Shown here: positions 62,442-64,000 of the stretch, piece after piece | How positions within the stretch are numbered: position 1 is the stretch's first letter | How the letters are laid out: each line of letters opens with the position of its first letter | Assembly: GCA_016169945.1 (NCBI GenBank) | Contig: JADLSH010000368.1 | Location: 1,612,001-1,676,000 of the forward strand | Source of the DNA: Trachythela sp. YZ-2020 | Taxonomy: Eukaryota > Cnidaria > Anthozoa > Malacalcyonacea > Clavulariidae | Direction of reading: 5' to 3' | Length of the DNA: 64,000 bases | Position numbers and translations under genes: made by a program | The notes under the pieces: model-generated | What the model was told of the DNA's origin: nothing | Seen by the model: only the letters and a program-made list of their open reading frames with translations | Database searches by the model: none

Positions 62442-63511
62442 TTATTGATGTGCGCATTGAACTCTGGGACCGTGACCTGCCCCTTCGTCGTCGCTGCCAT
62501 CTTCGTAGACCTGTCGTTGTCGGCCGTCGGAGGACGGACCAGCTTCGCCGACATCTTCGAGGTCGACCTCCTCGACATCTTCACCAACCGTGGGTCCGAT
62601 AGGGCGTGGGGGGAGTAATTTTTCAAGTTCCTAGAAAAATAATTTTTCTTAGAAAATTTGCGTAGGTGACATAGTGGTTAGCCCAAAAAAATATATTGTG
62701 TAGAATTGACGCGGCGACGGGGCTCTTTTTTCTTAAGAGTTAATAAGTAGGCGATTTTTTGGAGAGATGGGAGAGTATTTTTCGCCCACAGTTAAAAGTG
62801 ACGCGCGCGCTGACCAGAACAGAAGGTTTTTTTTGGCCTTAGTGGATGTACCTTGCTGCAATATGCAGTTGTGTGATTAGAATTTCACCTCAGTCCCATG
62901 TGAGAAGAGTGCTTCCAGTTTAACTCTACCTAACACCGCAGGTTTTCTCCAGGTACTCCGATTTCCTTCTGTGGTAACACTGGGTCAATAAGAGATGACT
63001 CTTACTGGACGTCTAGGAAGAACAGTTTAGAACTGATAGAGCTATCCAGTATTTATATAGTTAGTTTAGTTTAGGTTTCCTCCTGTAGTAATACTGGATC
63101 AATAAGAGATGATCCTTACTGGGCCTCTAGGAAGAACAGTTTAGAACTGATAGAGCTATCCAGTATAAATAAAGTTAGTTTAGTTTAGGTTTCCTCCTGT
63201 AGTAACACTGGATCAATAAGAGATGGTCCTTGCTGGATCTCCAGGAAGAACAGTTTAGAAATGATAGAACTATCCATTATAAAGTTAGTTTAGAGGTTTT
63301 CGTTGTTCAGAGAATACTATAAATTTCGAGATTTACAATATGGGTTTTTGGGAACTGACTGTAACCACAGACTGTGAGCTCACCTTTAATTTGTCTTCAT
63401 CTAAGAAATTTTTTTCTGGAAATATGACATTAAATCTTATGTACAAGTTTCCATTTGTTGTTGATCTTCTGTAAATAGGCATGCCTTCACCCACCACACC
63501 ACGAATACAAC
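62442..63511 (-). CDS. DNAJA2-like Hsp40 co-chaperone, C-terminal exons (partial)
   Basis: C-terminal part of a type I (DNAJA) Hsp40, which delivers clients to Hsp70 in the cytosol. Two exons, 63384-63511 and 62442-62630; the gene continues to the right. The first encodes GCIRGVVGEGMPIYR and NLYIRFNVIFPEKNFLDEDK + LK, matching DNAJA2 (RGEGMPQYR, GDLYIKFDVQFPENNW). The second continues ELEKLLPPRPIGPTVGEDVE and ends PRVQCAHQ, a CaaX box for farnesylation as in the family. The last exon is strikingly GC-rich for this window. The assignment to DNAJA2 over DNAJA1/4 rests on the CAHQ end and the LLPPRP segment. Confidence 0.9.
62835..63292 (+). mobile_element. SINE with three-unit tandem tail
   Basis: Head partial (AATATGCAGTTGTGTGATTA), body CACCTCAGTCCCATGTGAGA and GGTACTCCGATTTCCTTCTG, then three ~113-bp tail units. 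Lies in the intron between the two visible DNAJA2-like exons. Confidence 0.8.
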
Positions 63512-63587
63512 CTGACAGAAAGATATTTTTCATTAAAACTCATACAAAGTAAGTGGGGGTGTGGTAGTAAGTGAGTGGGGGTGTTCT

Positions 63588-63722
<135 letters not shown>

Positions 63723-63867
63723 GGGGTGTGCTAATCATTCTTACTTGCAGCTGTGAGCAGAGCTGAATTACGAAGGATGCAGCTCGACTTGATTGAGTCG
63801 AAGGCTTATTAAAGGCGCCACTGACAGCCACTGTATGACTCGTGTCTAATCAGGGGCTTATCCAAAC

Positions 63868-64000
63868 CCACCCTGTCAACATTCCCTGTGGGAGGAAACC
63901 GGAGTACCCGGAGAAAACTCACGACTTTCGTTGAGCGTTGGCTGACTCTTTTCATATAAGTGTCATGAGTCCCCAGAGAGAATCAAACCCACGATCTCAG
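63868..64000 (-). mobile_element. Second SINE family, reverse orientation, cut by window edge
   Basis: GGGAGGAAACCGGAGTACCC + GGAGAAAACTCACGACTTTC, TGACTCTTTTCATATAAGTG and CCCAGAGAGAATCAAACCCA are the complement of the copy at 50600-50800, including the B box. Confidence 0.75.

Overview
This is a window of nuclear DNA from an animal. It is AT-rich and intron-dense, with GT-AG introns (one GC-AG), short exons, tRNA-derived SINEs and many small inverted-repeat transposons. The mix suits an early-branching metazoan and I favour a cnidarian. The basis is gene content (a JARID2 and an ANKRD11/12 homolog, a VGAT-like transporter, and a giant REJ/IPT/GPS-type surface protein) plus the repeat landscape. 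The species cannot be fixed from this sequence alone.

Eleven protein-coding genes were assembled by hand from splice sites, reading-frame continuity and recognised protein families. For eight of the nine spliced genes the whole visible coding length is an exact multiple of three; for the DNAJA2-like gene only two terminal exons are visible. Layout: JARID2 (-, 27-6132, C-terminus beyond the window); MTG2 (+, 7014-9221); ANKRD11/12-like (-, 9618-15963); EMC4 (+, 17041-18731); NGDN (-, 18784-21890); TIMMDC1 (+, 22060-22707, one exon); NUDT21 (+, 23457-26312); CYC1 (-, 27176-30819); SLC32/VGAT-like (+, 32908-34221, one exon); a giant REJ/IPT/GPS-type single-pass membrane protein (-, 35579-59182, about 27 exons); and a DNAJA2-like C-terminus (-, 62442-63511, continuing off the right edge).

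The left half is a compact run of housekeeping genes in alternating orientation. Head-to-head pairs are JARID2/MTG2, ANKRD11-like/EMC4 and NGDN/TIMMDC1, the last only 169 bp apart. Tail-to-tail pairs are MTG2/ANKRD11-like, EMC4/NGDN (52 bp between stops) and NUDT21/CYC1. Several act in mitochondria (MTG2, TIMMDC1, CYC1), one in the ER membrane complex (EMC4), and others in chromatin or RNA processing (JARID2, ANKRD11-like, NGDN, NUDT21). Four of them carry a TISU/YY1-like sequence over the start codon.

The right half is dominated by the giant ectodomain gene. Its large introns are full of SINEs with about 113-bp tandem tails, nested MITEs, microsatellites and a telomere-like repeat. Its protein combines a signal peptide, Cys-rich repeats, nine copies of a four-cysteine module I do not recognise, an IPT/TIG region, a REJ-like region, a furin-like site, a GPS-like motif lacking the usual cleavage residues, a membrane-proximal domain, one membrane helix and a short tail. 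I regard it as the most novel object here.
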